DNA from: Caulobacter sp.
GTDB taxonomy: Bacteria; Pseudomonadota; Alphaproteobacteria; Caulobacterales; Caulobacteraceae
NCBI GenBank assembly: GCA_029866155.1
Contig: JARWZW010000027.1
Span: forward strand, 62,001-126,000
Direction of reading: 5' to 3'
Length of the DNA stretch: 64,000 bases
Shown here one piece after another: positions 48,900-56,803 of the stretch (the first letter of the stretch is position 1; every line of letters begins with the position of its first letter). The translations under genes were made by a program, and so were the position numbers. The notes under the pieces are model-generated. The model saw only the letters and a program-made list of their open reading frames with translations, searched no databases and was not told where the DNA came from.

Positions 48900-49547
48900 A
48901 TGGCCCTGTTCGACCGCCTTCTCGGAAGATCGCCCAAGCCGCCGGCCAACGCCCTGGCGGTGGTGCGCAACATCACGCTTGGCCGCACGGTGGTGCTCGA
49001 TCCCCTGGCCTGGCGACGTCTTGGAACCGAGGCCTCCTTCCGGATGGACCGCGATACGCTGGAGATCAGCGCCCAGGGGCGGATCAGCCTTGACGCCGGG
49101 GGCTATGTGCATCGCTTCTATACCGATGATCACATGATGCTGCAGGCGGTGTCCGATGACCTTGCCGGGCAGGAGGCCAATGACTTCACCCTGTTCGTCC
49201 CCTGGCGCAGTCGCTACCCGGACAGCGCCCAGGCCCGCCGCGTCTGGAACGACCGGCTGCAGGACCCCGTCTGGCTCGAGGATGACCTGCCGGCTTTCCA
49301 GCGGTTCTGGTTTTCCGAGGACGAGGGTCGACAGGCCCCTGTCAGCTTCTGGGAAGACGTCTGGGACGACCGGGCGGCGACCGCCCCCTGCGCCCGGATC
49401 TACCAGACCTGCATGCTCTACAGCCGCGACCTGGGTGACGAGGGCCGGGAACTGTTGCTGGCCATTACCCAGGAACCGGAGGAGGGTGAAATGACCCATG
49501 AAATCATGGTGGGGGTCCCCCTCGCCGTCGGTGAATTCTCGGCCTGA
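48900..49547 (+). CDS. DUF2491 protein (YjfK type)
   Basis: 215 aa. ALFDRLLGRSPKPPANALAV, GGYVHRFYTDDHMMLQAV, LFVPWRSRYPDSAQARRVWN, FWEDVWDDRAATAPCARIYQ and MLYSRDLGDEGRELLLAIT match the DUF2491 family. No TM. First gene of the rightward arm of the cluster. Confidence 0.82.
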   Translation: MALFDRLLGRSPKPPANALAVVRNITLGRTVVLDPLAWRRLGTEASFRMDRDTLEISAQGRISLDAGGYVHRFYTDDHMMLQAVSDDLAGQEANDFTLFVPWRSRYPDSAQARRVWNDRLQDPVWLEDDLPAFQRFWFSEDEGRQAPVSFWEDVWDDRAATAPCARIYQTCMLYSRDLGDEGRELLLAITQEPEEGEMTHEIMVGVPLAVGEFSA

Positions 49548-49587
49548 CCGGCTGATCTGACCTGTTTTTCCGGAGAGGAACCCCTGA

Positions 49588-50001
49588 ATGTTCGACCTGA
49601 TGCACTTCCAGATCGGCGCCGGCTATTTCCTGGTCGCCTTCGCCCTGGCCTGCGTCTTCGCCCTGGTCTTCAAGGTCCTGTACCAGTGGGTGACGCCCTA
49701 CAAGGAAACCGACCTGATCAAGCAGGGCAATGTGGCGGCGGCCGTGGCCCTTGCCGGCGCCATGCTGGGCTACGTCCTGGCCCTGGCTTCTGCCCTCAGC
49801 CACACCTCCAGCCTGGCCGAGTTCGCCGCCTGGGCGACCCTGGCCGGGGTGATCCAGATCGCCGCCTTCAGCCTGGTGCGGATCCTGTTCCTGAAGGACG
49901 TCAAGAGCCGGATCGAGGCCGGCGAACTGGCCCCGGCCCTGTATCTCGCCAGCATTTCCATCTGTGTCGGCCTGATCAACGCCGCCAGCATGACCGACTA
50001 G
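49588..50001 (+). CDS. DUF350 membrane protein (YjfL type)
   Basis: 137 aa with four TM segments, for example ALALVFKVLYQWV-type end of TM1 (seen as YFLVAFALACVFALVFKVLY), AAVALAGAMLGYVLALASAL, WATLAGVIQIAAFSLVRILF and ALYLASISICVGLINAASM. The TPYKETDLIKQGN loop is characteristic of DUF350. Membrane partner of the cluster. Confidence 0.85.
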   Translation: MFDLMHFQIGAGYFLVAFALACVFALVFKVLYQWVTPYKETDLIKQGNVAAAVALAGAMLGYVLALASALSHTSSLAEFAAWATLAGVIQIAAFSLVRILFLKDVKSRIEAGELAPALYLASISICVGLINAASMTD

Positions 50002-50012
50002 GGGCGCGCGCC

Positions 50013-50627
50013 ATGAAACGCTCAACCTCCCTCACCCTGACCAGCCTGATGGCCGGCGCCAGCCTGACCCTGACCGCCTGCGATAGCGGCGACGGCGGCC
50101 AGTGGAACCAGGCGTCCATCGCCAACAAGGATCCCGTCGAGGCCCTGGCCTACAAGACCCTGGATGAATGCAAGGCGGCCAACGAGGTCAGCGACGAGGT
50201 CTGCGACACCAATTTCAAGGCCGCCCAGAAGGATGACGCCACCAACGCTCCGCGCTTCTCGGAGCAGGCGACCTGCGAGGACACCCACGGCGCCGGTAAT
50301 TGCGTCCCCCGCAGCCAGGCCGGCGGCGGCAGCTTCTTCACGCCCCTGCTGGCCGGGTTTGTCATTGGCCGGATGCTGGATGGCGGCGGCTCGCCCTATT
50401 ATCGCGGCACCGGCCTCTACCGGCAGGACGACCGCTATGGTGGCGGATACCGGACCGGCTTTGGCGGAACGCTTGGGCGTGACTATGCCACCGGCCGCAC
50501 GACGATCGGCCGGCAGGGCGTCGATCCCTCCCCGGCCTTGCGTCAGGCGCCGGCCCGGGTCCAGACCCGCAGCGCGGTTGTCTCCCGCGGCGGCTTTGGC
50601 GGCGGCAGCCGGTCCTACGGCGGCTGA
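50013..50627 (+). CDS. DUF1190 lipoprotein (YjfM/YgiB type)
   Basis: 204 aa. Lipobox LTLTAC at residues about 24-29 after a signal peptide; then QATCEDTHGAGNCVPR with two cysteine pairs, FTPLLAGFVIGRMLDGGG, and a Gly/Tyr/Arg-rich tail (GGYRTGFGGTLGRDY, SRGGFGGGSRSYGG). This is the DUF1190 family, linked to YjfC/YgiC genes. It probably sits in the inner leaflet side of the outer membrane or periplasmic face of the inner membrane. Confidence 0.82.
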   Translation: MKRSTSLTLTSLMAGASLTLTACDSGDGGQWNQASIANKDPVEALAYKTLDECKAANEVSDEVCDTNFKAAQKDDATNAPRFSEQATCEDTHGAGNCVPRSQAGGGSFFTPLLAGFVIGRMLDGGGSPYYRGTGLYRQDDRYGGGYRTGFGGTLGRDYATGRTTIGRQGVDPSPALRQAPARVQTRSAVVSRGGFGGGSRSYGG

Positions 50628-50646
50628 TCGGCGGCGGGCGGGGGAT

Positions 50647-51390
50647 TCAGGCCTGTCCTGAGAATACCGCCGCTACATCGTCCGGGCCCATGATGCGGAT
50701 GGCTCCTTCCGCCAGATCGGTCGGCAGGGTAAGGCCGCCGATGCGGTCGCGGTGCAGGGCCTCCACATGGTTGCCGACCGCGGCGAACATCCGGCGGACC
50801 TGATGATAGCGGCCCTCGGTGATGGTAAGGTTGGATGACTGCGGCCCAAGCACCTCGAGCATCGCCGGCAGCAGGGGCTTGTCCTCGCCCTCCAGCAACA
50901 GCTCGCCGGACGCAAAGACCTGAGTCTCTGTCCCGCTCATGGGGCGGGACAGGGTGACATGGTAACGCTTGGCCACATGGTTGCGGGGCGAGATGATCCG
51001 GTGCAGCAGGGCCCCGTCATCGGTCATCAGCAGCAGGCCGCTGGTTTCCTTGTCCAGCCTCCCCACCGTCGACAAAGCCGGATTGCGGGCCCGCCAGCGG
51101 GTCGGCAGCAGCTCATAGACCAGGGCGCCGGCCTCCTTGTGGCTGCAGGTGACGCCCAGCGGCTTGTGCAGCATCAGGGCCATGCCGGGCGGCGGGTCCA
51201 CCGGCGCGCCCTGGACGGTCATCCGGCCTGGAAGGTCCGGGGTCAGGACAATCCGGCGGTCGGCGTCCCGGATCGCCTCGCCATCCAGCACCACCCGGCC
51301 GCCGGCGGCCAGCTGCTGCACTTCCCGGCGGCTGCCATAGCCCAGATTGGCCAGCAGCCGGTCCAGCCTCAGGGTCGGGGCCTTGCTCAA
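50647..51390 (-). CDS. rsuA: 16S rRNA pseudouridine synthase (RsuA type)
   Basis: 247 aa. N-terminal S4 RNA-binding domain (LRLDRLLANLGYGSRREVQQ) and catalytic domain with GRLDKETSGLLLMTDDGAL, the Asp being the nucleophile, and EGRYHQVRRMFAAVGNHVEAL-like end given as EGRYHQVRRMFAAVGN. RsuA modifies U516 of 16S rRNA; the related RluB/E/F group is similar but RsuA best fits the gene length. Host-type gene in the segment between the phage blocks. Confidence 0.9.
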   Translation of the reverse strand: MSKAPTLRLDRLLANLGYGSRREVQQLAAGGRVVLDGEAIRDADRRIVLTPDLPGRMTVQGAPVDPPPGMALMLHKPLGVTCSHKEAGALVYELLPTRWRARNPALSTVGRLDKETSGLLLMTDDGALLHRIISPRNHVAKRYHVTLSRPMSGTETQVFASGELLLEGEDKPLLPAMLEVLGPQSSNLTITEGRYHQVRRMFAAVGNHVEALHRDRIGGLTLPTDLAEGAIRIMGPDDVAAVFSGQA

Positions 51391-51415
51391 GCGCGCATCT
51401 TCCGGTGAGGAGGCC

Positions 51416-52345
51416 TCATTTGCGGGTCTCGTAGACCTTGTAGCCGCCGCCCTCTCCCTTCAGGTCGACATGGCTGAAATGCTCCTTCAGCACCTTTTCG
51501 TAGGGCAGGTGCCGGTTGGCCACCAGCCAGCAGGTCCCGCCCTTCTTCAGGGCGCCCGCTGCGCGCCGGATGAAGACGGCCCCCAGGGCCCGGTCCTCGG
51601 CGCCCGCGTCATGGAAGGGCGGGTTCATGACCACGAAGTTCAGGTCGGCCAGGGGCGGCTCGACCCCGCGCAGGTCGGCCCAGTAGAGGCTGGCCCGGGG
51701 GTCGGTGACATTGCGGCTGGCCGCGTCGATGGCCCGGCGGTCGATGTCGACCATGGCAAGCTCGGTCACGCCCGGGCTGGCCAGCGCGACCTGAGACAGG
51801 ATTCCCAGGCCGCAGCCCAGGTCCGCGCCCTTGCCCGAGAGCTTTGGCAGGGCCCTGGCCAGCAGGGCGGTGCCGGCGTCCACCCGGTCCCAGCTGAAGA
51901 CGCCCGGCTGGGTCCAGAGGTTGAGGGCCTCGTCCAGACGCGGGGCGCCGTCCTCGATATCGGCCAGGGCGATGGTCAGGTCGGCCGAACGGCGGACCTG
52001 GCAGATGCGGTGATGGCGGCGGGCGCTTTCGGCGAAGGGCGCGCCCAGCCGCTCCAGGTCCCCGGCCAGGCGCGAGCCGCCCCGGTCCTTGGGGGCCATG
52101 ACAAACAGGGTTCCATCGGCCTTCAGCACCCGCAGGGCCTGGGCGATGGCATAGCGCCGCTCCACCGTTCCGGGGGGCGCCAGGACGGTGATCTCGGCGG
52201 CGCTGGCGTCCGGCAGGTCGGCAAAGGGCGTCGATCCCGGGCTGAGGGGAGAGACCTGCAGGGCCCCGGCCGGTACATCGGCCAGGGCCAGGGGCGGGGC
52301 GCCATAGACGAGGGCTGCGGCGGAAGAAGAAGGGGTCTGGGTCAA
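51416..52345 (-). CDS. Class I SAM methyltransferase, RsmC-like
   Basis: 309 aa. The C-terminal SAM domain is clear: SGKGADLGCGLGILSQVALA (motif I), MVDIDRRAIDAASRNV, and the catalytic NPPF in FVVMNPPFHDAG, with KKGGTCWLVANRHLPYEKVL. The N-terminal half lacks recognisable motifs, as in RsmC (two tandem domains). RsmC methylates G1207 of 16S rRNA; substrate specificity here is inferred. It precedes rsuA by 25 nt on the same strand. Confidence 0.85.
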   Translation of the reverse strand: MTQTPSSSAAALVYGAPPLALADVPAGALQVSPLSPGSTPFADLPDASAAEITVLAPPGTVERRYAIAQALRVLKADGTLFVMAPKDRGGSRLAGDLERLGAPFAESARRHHRICQVRRSADLTIALADIEDGAPRLDEALNLWTQPGVFSWDRVDAGTALLARALPKLSGKGADLGCGLGILSQVALASPGVTELAMVDIDRRAIDAASRNVTDPRASLYWADLRGVEPPLADLNFVVMNPPFHDAGAEDRALGAVFIRRAAGALKKGGTCWLVANRHLPYEKVLKEHFSHVDLKGEGGGYKVYETRK

Positions 52346-52498
52346 GGCGGCGTCCGGTGTGGGGGCGCTTCCTATCGCGGGACGGGCTCCGGCGCAAAGG
52401 GCGGCTCAACCCGGGCCTTCGGCATGGCCTGTTGACTTGGTCCGTTTTCAATAAGAACTTACTGTTTCAACACGGCCCCACCCAACGGAGTGACTGTC

Positions 52499-53239
52499 AT
52501 GAGCGAGCGCAAGGTCTGTCTGATCATCGGCGCCGGCCAGGGTGTGGGAGCCTCCGTCGCCCGGGCCTTTGCCGCCGAGGGCATGACCGTCTGCCTGACC
52601 CGCCGGCCGCGCAATCTGGACAGCCTGCAGGCCCTGGCCGACGAGATCGCGGCCTCCGGCGGCGAGGCCCGGGCCTATGGCGTCGACGCCCGGTCGGAAG
52701 AGGAGATGACCGCCCTGTTCAACCGCATCGAGGCCGAGGTCGGGCCCATCGAGGTGGTGGTCTTCAATATCGGGGCCAATGTGCGGTTCGAGGTCGTGGA
52801 CACGACCACCCGGGTCTATACCAAGGTCTGGGAAATGGCCGCCCTGGCCGGGTTCCTGACGGGGCGCGAGGCGGCCCGGGTCATGACGCCCCGGGGCCGG
52901 GGCACCATCCTGTTCACCGGGGCCACGGCCAGCGTCCGGGGCCGAGAGGGTTTCTCCGCCTTTGCCGGCGCCAAACACGCCCTGCGGGCCCTGGCCCAGA
53001 GCCTGGCGCGGGAGGTCGGCCCCAAAGGGGTGCATGTCGCCCATGTCATCGTCGACGGCGCCATCGACGGAACCTTCACCCGCGAACGCATGACCGATGA
53101 CCAGGCCGACGCCCTGCTGGCCCGGGGCGAGATCGTCGACCCGGCCGAGGTGGCCCGCAACTATGTCTGGCTCCACCACCAGGGCCGCTCCGCCTGGACC
53201 CACGAAATGGACCTGCGGCCCTGGACCGAGCGGTGGTGA
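52499..53239 (+). CDS. Short-chain dehydrogenase/reductase
   Basis: 246 aa from ATG 52499, preceded by GGAG at eight bases (the in-frame GTG three codons upstream overlaps that site). Glycine-rich NAD(P) site IIGAGQGVGASVARAF, VDARSEEEMTALFN, the catalytic segment where the usual YxxxK reads SAFAGAKHALRALAQSLAR (Phe in place of Tyr), and VAHVIVDGAIDG. The absent Tyr suggests either a changed reaction or a non-enzymatic member. Last host-type gene before phage block 2. Confidence 0.85.
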   Translation: MSERKVCLIIGAGQGVGASVARAFAAEGMTVCLTRRPRNLDSLQALADEIAASGGEARAYGVDARSEEEMTALFNRIEAEVGPIEVVVFNIGANVRFEVVDTTTRVYTKVWEMAALAGFLTGREAARVMTPRGRGTILFTGATASVRGREGFSAFAGAKHALRALAQSLAREVGPKGVHVAHVIVDGAIDGTFTRERMTDDQADALLARGEIVDPAEVARNYVWLHHQGRSAWTHEMDLRPWTERW

Positions 53240-53266
53240 CACCTGAGAGCCGCCTATAATTCCCCT

Positions 53267-53446
53267 TCACCCCCACAGCATCCGCGTCGCTACCCCGCCC
53301 TCCGACCGGCCTCCCGCCGTCGACAGGAAGGTCGCGGCATGGCCCTGGCGGCGGCGCAGGCGGTCTTCGGATTCGGCGCGGATGCGGGCCTCGTTGAGGG
53401 TTGGCGGCGGCGGGGCGGGCCTGGGGCGGCGGATGGTTGGCTGCAT
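53267..53446 (-). CDS. Small phage protein with RRRQGHAATFLS motif
   Basis: 59 aa from ATG 53446. Basic/proline N-terminus (MQPTIRRPRPAPPPPTLNEA), then RIRAESEDRLRRRQGHAATF and LSTAGG. Short proteins with this LRRRxGxAATxL(S/T)xxxG pattern occur beside terminase or portal genes in podoviruses, so it is probably a genuine structural or packaging accessory. It has its own copy of the promoter element (C) and is followed in the same direction by the host segment and then the portal. Confidence 0.7.
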   Translation of the reverse strand: MQPTIRRPRPAPPPPTLNEARIRAESEDRLRRRQGHAATFLSTAGGRSEGGVATRMLWG

Positions 53447-53462
53447 GGCAGAGTCCTCGATG

Positions 53463-53488
53463 ATCGAAGCGGGGTCGCATTATCCCAC
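53463..53488 (-). promoter_or_regulatory. Phage late promoter/leader element C
   Basis: Minus-strand GTGGGATAATG (GATAAT at 53484-53479), five bases, CCGCTTCGAT. The 10-11 nt between GATAAT and TTCGAT equals that in A and B; the hairpin arms are less clear here. ATG of the 59-aa gene is about 27 nt after the likely transcript start. Confidence 0.7.
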
Positions 53489-53546
53489 GGACGGCTCGCC
53501 ACGGGGGCGCGGATGGGTCACAAGGCCTGGAAGCCCGGAGCGCAAC

Positions 53547-53714
53547 ATGAAGCCGCCGCCGTCCAAGACCCGACTGTCGGACCTGAAACCGGCGACGAAG
53601 ACCGCCGTGTTCGAGCCGCCGACCCCCAGGGTCAGCCGCCAGAAGCGGGGCAAGGTGCTGACTCCCGCCGAAAAGGCCGCCTTCCTGGCGGGCCGGCCGG
53701 ACCTGAAGACCTGA
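53547..53714 (+). CDS. Small basic protein, uncertain
   Basis: 55 aa (MKPPPSKTRLSDLKPATKTA), preceded by GGAG at eight bases, ending LTPAEKAAFLAGRPDLKT. Helical C-terminus, basic. Opposite in strand to its phage neighbours and converging on the terminase gene. It could be a small phage or host protein; no family known. Confidence 0.4.
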   Translation: MKPPPSKTRLSDLKPATKTAVFEPPTPRVSRQKRGKVLTPAEKAAFLAGRPDLKT

Positions 53715-53718
53715 AGGC

Positions 53719-55182
53719 TCAGCCCAGCACCAGGCCGCCCTCGGCATAGCCCGGCCCATGGCCACCAGACGGCTTGCTGAGCATGTCCAGCGCCCGGCCC
53801 ATCAGGGACAGGGCGTCCACGGCGTCGTCATGGCGGCCGGCGGGAAAGGCGACGCATTCATCGATGAAGTCCTGGCCATCGGGATCGTCCCGCACCCAGA
53901 CCCGGTGGCTCATGACCAGGTTCTGGGCGGCCAGGGCCCTCGCCGTCTTGTCCTGCAGGGAAGGAAGCCAGAACAGGGGCACATGCAGGCCCTGGGCGGC
54001 CATGCCCTCCAGCAGCATGGGTTCGATGGCCTTCTGGATCACCCCGGCCTCGCCGAACCATCGCCGGATACCGCCAAGGGGCCGGAACCGCGCCATCAGG
54101 CTGAGCTGGGCGGCGATCCAGACATTGCTGCTGGTTTTTCCGCCCCAGGCCGCCACCCGCCAGAGCCGCCGGCTTTGGTCCAGGCCCCAGACGACGAGAC
54201 GCGTATAGTCGCCGCGCCCCTCGGTCACTGCATAGTCGCTGGTGCCGTAATAGGTCAGGAGCCGGGGTAGTTCGCCTTCGTGGAAGCGCCGGAAATCGCC
54301 CCTGGGGAAGAAGCTGCCCTCCGCCGGCCGGGGCCGCTGTTGATAGAGGGCGCTCCAGGTGCGGGGATTGACCTGGAACTGGTCCCAGTGATCGGCCGGC
54401 CAGTATTCCGGCCAGAGCCAGGCGCCGGGGGGCCGGCCCAGGGGATCATCGGCCCGTTCGGCCCGGGCCGGCAGGTTGACCACATCCCAGACCTGGCCGT
54501 CGCGGCAGAGGACTGGTCCCGACTGTCCCTGATAGTCCGGGGGCAGCAGGCCGCCGGCCAGGTCATCCTCATGCCAGCGGGTCTGGATCAGCACCATCCG
54601 GCCGCCGGCCTTCAGCCGGGTGCGCAGGGTGTCGTCGAACTCCTCCCGGGTCCGCTCGCGGATCACCGGACTGTCGGCCTGGTCGCGGCCCTTGACCGGA
54701 TCATCGATGACAATCAGGTCGGCCCGGTTGCCGGTGATGCCGGCCAGGATGCCGGCCCCCATCCAGTCGGAGCCATTGTCCAGGGCCCAGGCGTCGGCCG
54801 CGGCGGCGCCGGCTGCGGGTCCTGTCCCGAAGATCTCGCGAAACACCGGCTGACGGGCCACGGACCGCGCCTTGCGGCCCCGGCGGCGGGCGAGCGCGCT
54901 GGCATAGGTGGCGACGATCACATTGCGGCCGGGCGCCCGGCCCATGAACCAGGGGGTGAAGACATCCACCGCATAGGTGGACTTGGCCGAGCCCGGCGGC
55001 ATGAACCCCATCAGCCGGCGGATGCGGCCGGACTCCACGGCTTCCAGCTGCTTAAGCCACAGCCGGTGATGGGCGGCCAGCAGGGGCGGATCATCCGGGC
55101 CCGGAAGGCCGACGCCCGGCACCTCGATGGTCCGGGCAAAAGCAATCAGACTGTCTTGAGGTGAGGCGGCGCAATCGCTCAC
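53719..55182 (-). CDS. Phage terminase large subunit
   Basis: 487 aa. N-terminal ATPase: FMPPGSAKSTYAVDVFTPWF (Walker A variant), GRNVIVATYASALARRRGRK, DLIVIDDPVKGRDQADSP (Walker B) and VLIQTRWHEDDLAGGLL (coupling motif). C-terminal nuclease: TYYGTSDYAVTEGRGDYTRL with the first Asp, and FPAGRHDDAVDALSLMGRAL with the terminal Asp cluster. Motor and headful nuclease of packaging. Its start overlaps the GcrA-like gene by 4 nt. Confidence 0.92.
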   Translation of the reverse strand: MSDCAASPQDSLIAFARTIEVPGVGLPGPDDPPLLAAHHRLWLKQLEAVESGRIRRLMGFMPPGSAKSTYAVDVFTPWFMGRAPGRNVIVATYASALARRRGRKARSVARQPVFREIFGTGPAAGAAAADAWALDNGSDWMGAGILAGITGNRADLIVIDDPVKGRDQADSPVIRERTREEFDDTLRTRLKAGGRMVLIQTRWHEDDLAGGLLPPDYQGQSGPVLCRDGQVWDVVNLPARAERADDPLGRPPGAWLWPEYWPADHWDQFQVNPRTWSALYQQRPRPAEGSFFPRGDFRRFHEGELPRLLTYYGTSDYAVTEGRGDYTRLVVWGLDQSRRLWRVAAWGGKTSSNVWIAAQLSLMARFRPLGGIRRWFGEAGVIQKAIEPMLLEGMAAQGLHVPLFWLPSLQDKTARALAAQNLVMSHRVWVRDDPDGQDFIDECVAFPAGRHDDAVDALSLMGRALDMLSKPSGGHGPGYAEGGLVLG

Positions 55183-55772
55183 CGGGCCGGGGCCTGTCGG
55201 CCTTCCGGGCGAGGCCCAAAGCGGTCCCAGCCAAACGCCTGGCGCTCCTGGGCGGGTCTGGCGGTCGCCGCCTCCAGGATGGCCAGTTCCCAGGACCTGG
55301 GCCGGCGGACCCCCAGGGCGCGGTGATCGGGGCAGTAGCGTTCGTTCCGCGATCGGTCACAGCCGCAGAACAGCTGCACCCCGGCCTCGTCCTCCTCTAG
55401 GGGCCAGTGGCAAGCAAGGGGACCCAGGGCCTCCAGCCGTCGCATGCGGGCGGGATCCAGGATCGGGCTGGGCCTCAGCCCCCGGTCCGGCGCCTGGGCG
55501 GCGGTGGTCGCGGTTCGGCGCCAGCCCAGCCGGGCGATCTTGGCGCTGATCACCCCCTTGCCCACCCCCATCCGGCCAGCGATCAGCAGGTGCGACAGGC
55601 CCTGGTCGAACAGGGCGCGCAGGGCCTCCAGTCGCTCGGCAGGCCAGTCGGACCGGGAGCGGACGGGCCTGGCCGGGCGCGGGGAACGGAAAGGCTGGCC
55701 GGGATGCGGCGCGCAGGGGGGCATGGCGCAAGGAGGCGGGGCCGCCCGCAGGGCGGGGGTCGGGGTGAGCAT
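55179..55772 (-). CDS. GcrA-like protein in the terminase small-subunit position
   Basis: 197 aa from ATG 55772 with GGAG nine bases upstream. A Pro/Arg-rich leader of about 45 residues is followed by an N-terminal GcrA-like domain (SDWPAERLEALRALFDQGLS, then AGRMGVGKGVISAKIARLGW; GcrA has TRNAVIGKxHRLG here) and a C-terminal GcrA-like motif CHWPLEEDEAGVQLFCGCDR ending RYCPDHRALG. GcrA binds sigma-70 RNA polymerase at methylated GANTC promoters in Caulobacter. It may be a phage transcription factor or, given the 4-nt overlap with terminase, a TerS substitute. Confidence 0.7.
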   Translation of the reverse strand: MLTPTPALRAAPPPCAMPPCAPHPGQPFRSPRPARPVRSRSDWPAERLEALRALFDQGLSHLLIAGRMGVGKGVISAKIARLGWRRTATTAAQAPDRGLRPSPILDPARMRRLEALGPLACHWPLEEDEAGVQLFCGCDRSRNERYCPDHRALGVRRPRSWELAILEAATARPAQERQAFGWDRFGPRPEGRQAPAR

Positions 55773-55841
55773 GGCTCGGTCTCCGGATGGCTTCAAAGGG
55801 GGTGGGCGGCGCTGGTCTGGGCCTTGTCAGTCCGGTGCGTG

Positions 55842-56051
55842 TCAGTCCGGCGGGCGCCGGCCGCGGCGCGCCACGGCGGCGGCCAGTTCTTCCAGGCTGG
55901 CCAGGCCGCGCCCGGCCAGGGCCGGCCAGTAGCGGGGCGGGATGGAATCCAGTCGCTTCCACTGATGGGCCCGGCCGGACGGGGCCTTCAGGACCCGGGC
56001 GAGACGGGACGGGCCGCCGGCGGCCGCAATGATGTCGGTGTGGCTACGCAT
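55842..56051 (-). CDS. Cro-like regulator
   Basis: 69 aa from ATG 56051. MRSHTDIIAAAGGPSRLARV and LKAPSGRAHQWKRLDSIPPR is a Cro/YdaS-type HTH (IIxxxGGxxxLAxxLxxxxxxVxxWxxxxxIP), then EELAAAVARRGRRPPD basic tail. Divergent from the CI-like gene across an 80-nt operator region, so it forms the bistable switch. Confidence 0.75.
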   Translation of the reverse strand: MRSHTDIIAAAGGPSRLARVLKAPSGRAHQWKRLDSIPPRYWPALAGRGLASLEELAAAVARRGRRPPD

Positions 56052-56058
56052 GATCAAA

Positions 56059-56131
56059 CTGTATGAAAAATACAGATAACCGGCAACCCGCATCTGTAGA
56101 CAACATACAGGAATTATCGTAGGTTTCCTAC
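56059..56131. promoter_or_regulatory. Prophage switch operators (three dyads)
   Basis: CTGTAT-GAAAA-ATACAG (56059-56075) and CTGTAG-ACAAC-ATACAG (56094-56110) share one consensus, centre to centre 35 bp. A third dyad, GTAGG-TTT-CCTAC (56119-56131), abuts the repressor ATG. They lie between the divergent cro-like and CI-like genes, as expected for operators. Confidence 0.75.
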
Positions 56132-56776
56132 ATGCCCCCCGCCCAGGTCCCCGACAGCCCCGATGTCCTGCCCGCCGCTGCGGCGGCGGAACGGCTGCGC
56201 CGGGCGCGGCGGGCCAAGGGCCTGGCCTCGGCGGCCGAGGCGGCGCGGCTGCAGGGCTGGAACCTCAATACCTACGCCTCGAACGAGAATGGCAATGCCA
56301 GCTTCTCCTTCCGCAAGGCCGAGACCTATGCCCGGGCTTTCGGCGTGCGGGCCGAATGGCTCTATGCCGGCAAGGGACCGATGAAGGCCCGGTCCCAGGG
56401 CCTGCCGGTGCTGGGCAAGGTGGCGGCCGGGGCCGAGGCCCTGTTCGACGACGACTACGAGATGGGCGCCGCCGCCGACTGGCTGGATCCCGGCGTTCCG
56501 GAGGGCGGCATCGTCCTGACGGTGGATGGGGAGTCCATGCTGCCCCGGTTCCGGCATGGCGAGCGGCTGATCTTTGGCCGGCGGTATGACGACCCCGGTC
56601 CCCTGGTCGGACATGAGGTCATGGCCCGGCTGGCCGACGGGCGAAAGATGGTCAAGATCCTGCGCCGGGGCGCGGCCCCCGGCCTCTGGACCCTTGAAAG
56701 TATCAATACCCGCTTCCCGCCCATCGAGGATGTCGAACTGCTCTGGGCCCTGCCCTTCGAGGGCCTGAGGGTCTAG
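56132..56776 (+). CDS. CI/LexA-type phage repressor with S24 peptidase domain
   Basis: 214 aa. N-terminal HTH (RLRRARRAKGLASAAEAARL, YASNENGNASFSFRKAETYA), then a LexA-like S24 domain: GKVAAGAEALFDDDYEMGA with an AAG cleavage-site candidate, Ser in LTVDGESMLPRFRHGERL and Lys in DGRKMVKILRR. Self-cleavage after RecA activation would release the phage. No ribosome site precedes ATG 56132, so it may be leaderless. The third operator touches the start codon, which fits autoregulation. Confidence 0.85.
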   Translation: MPPAQVPDSPDVLPAAAAAERLRRARRAKGLASAAEAARLQGWNLNTYASNENGNASFSFRKAETYARAFGVRAEWLYAGKGPMKARSQGLPVLGKVAAGAEALFDDDYEMGAAADWLDPGVPEGGIVLTVDGESMLPRFRHGERLIFGRRYDDPGPLVGHEVMARLADGRKMVKILRRGAAPGLWTLESINTRFPPIEDVELLWALPFEGLRV

Positions 56777-56803
56777 GCGAGAAAGGTCTGTTCCCCCCGT
56801 CCT

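Noticed and set aside
53290-53502. Alternative minus-strand frame (MASRPWDNATPLRSS) over the 59-aa gene
   Set aside because: It lacks known motifs; the overlapping frame with LRRRQGHAATF has a ribosome site, a promoter element and phage parallels.
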